Shown: positions 63,947 to 64,000 of the stretch, one piece after another | Position numbering within the stretch: the first letter of the stretch is position 1 | Layout: each line of letters begins with the position of its first letter | Source of the DNA: Leuconostoc citreum | GTDB lineage: Bacteria; Bacillota; Bacilli; Lactobacillales; Lactobacillaceae | DNA length: 64,000 bases | Direction of reading: 5' to 3' | Assembly (NCBI RefSeq): GCF_004354555.1 | Contig: NZ_PUFH01000002.1 | Coordinates: 166,001 to 230,000 of the forward strand | Position numbers and translations under genes: made by a program | Notes under the pieces: generated by a model | Database searches by the model: none | What the model was told of the DNA's origin: nothing | Seen by the model: only the letters and a program-made list of their open reading frames with translations

Positions 63947-64000
63947 AATAAAGTTGTCAAAAAGCGAAAGCGATGCGAGCGAAAGTAAGCGACGAAATAA

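Larger units (their letters stand above)
63700..64000 (+). other. Purine-rich non-coding region, probable rRNA operon promoter region
   Basis: No gene. The plus strand is almost all A and G. It contains two consensus-like promoters (63822-63850, 63918-63946) and runs off the window with short repeats of GCGAAAGCG/GCGAGCGAAAG type. Tandem strong promoters of this shape stand before rRNA operons in lactic acid bacteria; the 16S gene itself is not in the window. Confidence 0.6.

Overview
The window is a stretch of low-GC Gram-positive chromosome from a heterofermentative lactic acid bacterium, most likely Leuconostoc or a close relative in the Leuconostocaceae. The evidence is an 817-residue phosphoketolase of Leuconostoc type with highly expressed codon usage, a D-Ala-D-Ala ligase with Phe at position 261 in the omega loop (the signature of the vancomycin-resistant D-Ala-D-Lac enzymes), a cysteine-free MutY, T-box and lysine riboswitch control, and the linked blocks rpsF-ssb-rpsR-gdpP-rplI-dnaB and walRKHI-htrA-rlmH that lie near the origin in lactobacilli. 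No insertion sequence, prophage or CRISPR array was seen; this is mainly core chromosome.

Layout. 1-3.7 kb: the end of an unidentified gene, a T-box leader with a likely Met specifier, and an ECF transporter (S component, fused double ATPase, T component). 3.7-11 kb: PepV-like dipeptidase, a small unknown gene behind a consensus promoter, rpsF-ssb-rpsR, gdpP-rplI-dnaB. 11-20 kb: a YbaK-type deacylase, a GntR/HutC regulator next to xpk, a PHP/HAD/Nudix cluster, an MFS transporter, a Cof-type HAD phosphatase and tpx. 20-28.4 kb: prs, walRKHI, htrA, a 650-base non-coding stretch with seven DnaA boxes, and rlmH. 28.4-33 kb: an efflux pump, a small basic protein gene of 47 codons, mutY, an AI-2E family permease, a DUF6508-like gene, and tRNA-Leu(UAG) plus tRNA-Thr(AGU). 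33-41.7 kb: rlmCD, a small regulator operon leading into clpL, a nucleoid-associated protein, a Nudix-DUF1810 fusion, a PanE-family reductase and trpS. 41.7-46.5 kb: an LCP-family protein, a TauE/DUF1634 pair, an unknown membrane protein, and a lysine riboswitch with lysP. 46.7-52.5 kb: a cell-wall block (DUF1146, mreB/mbl, DUF2969, rodA, DUF2785, ddl, HTH-TPR regulator). 52.6-59.4 kb: uspA, a 6S RNA candidate, rarA, a YueI-family gene, rpsD, ezrA and an amino acid permease. 59.5-64 kb: a guanylate kinase paralogue, then an aromatic aminotransferase and a D-2-hydroxyacid dehydrogenase behind a leader-peptide attenuator, a PfoR-like membrane protein, and tandem strong promoters that probably drive an rRNA operon just beyond the window.

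The most striking signal is at 60119-60360, upstream of the aromatic aminotransferase. A consensus promoter is followed by an 18-codon ORF ending in Phe-Tyr-Phe-Trp-Tyr-Phe-Gly-stop, then by mutually exclusive hairpins and an intrinsic terminator. This is the complete layout of ribosome-mediated transcription attenuation sensing aromatic aminoacyl-tRNAs. It sits in a genome that otherwise uses T-box and riboswitch control in this same window.

Other regulatory oddities worth attention are the DnaA-box cluster between htrA and rlmH, a 5-codon ORF that appears to carry the only ribosome binding site for walK, a start codon lying in the loop of a perfect 9-bp stem in the Nudix-DUF1810 gene, and a short HTH-clpL operon headed by tandem palindromes and a 25-codon ORF. 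All functions were assigned by reading the sequence; no database search was run.
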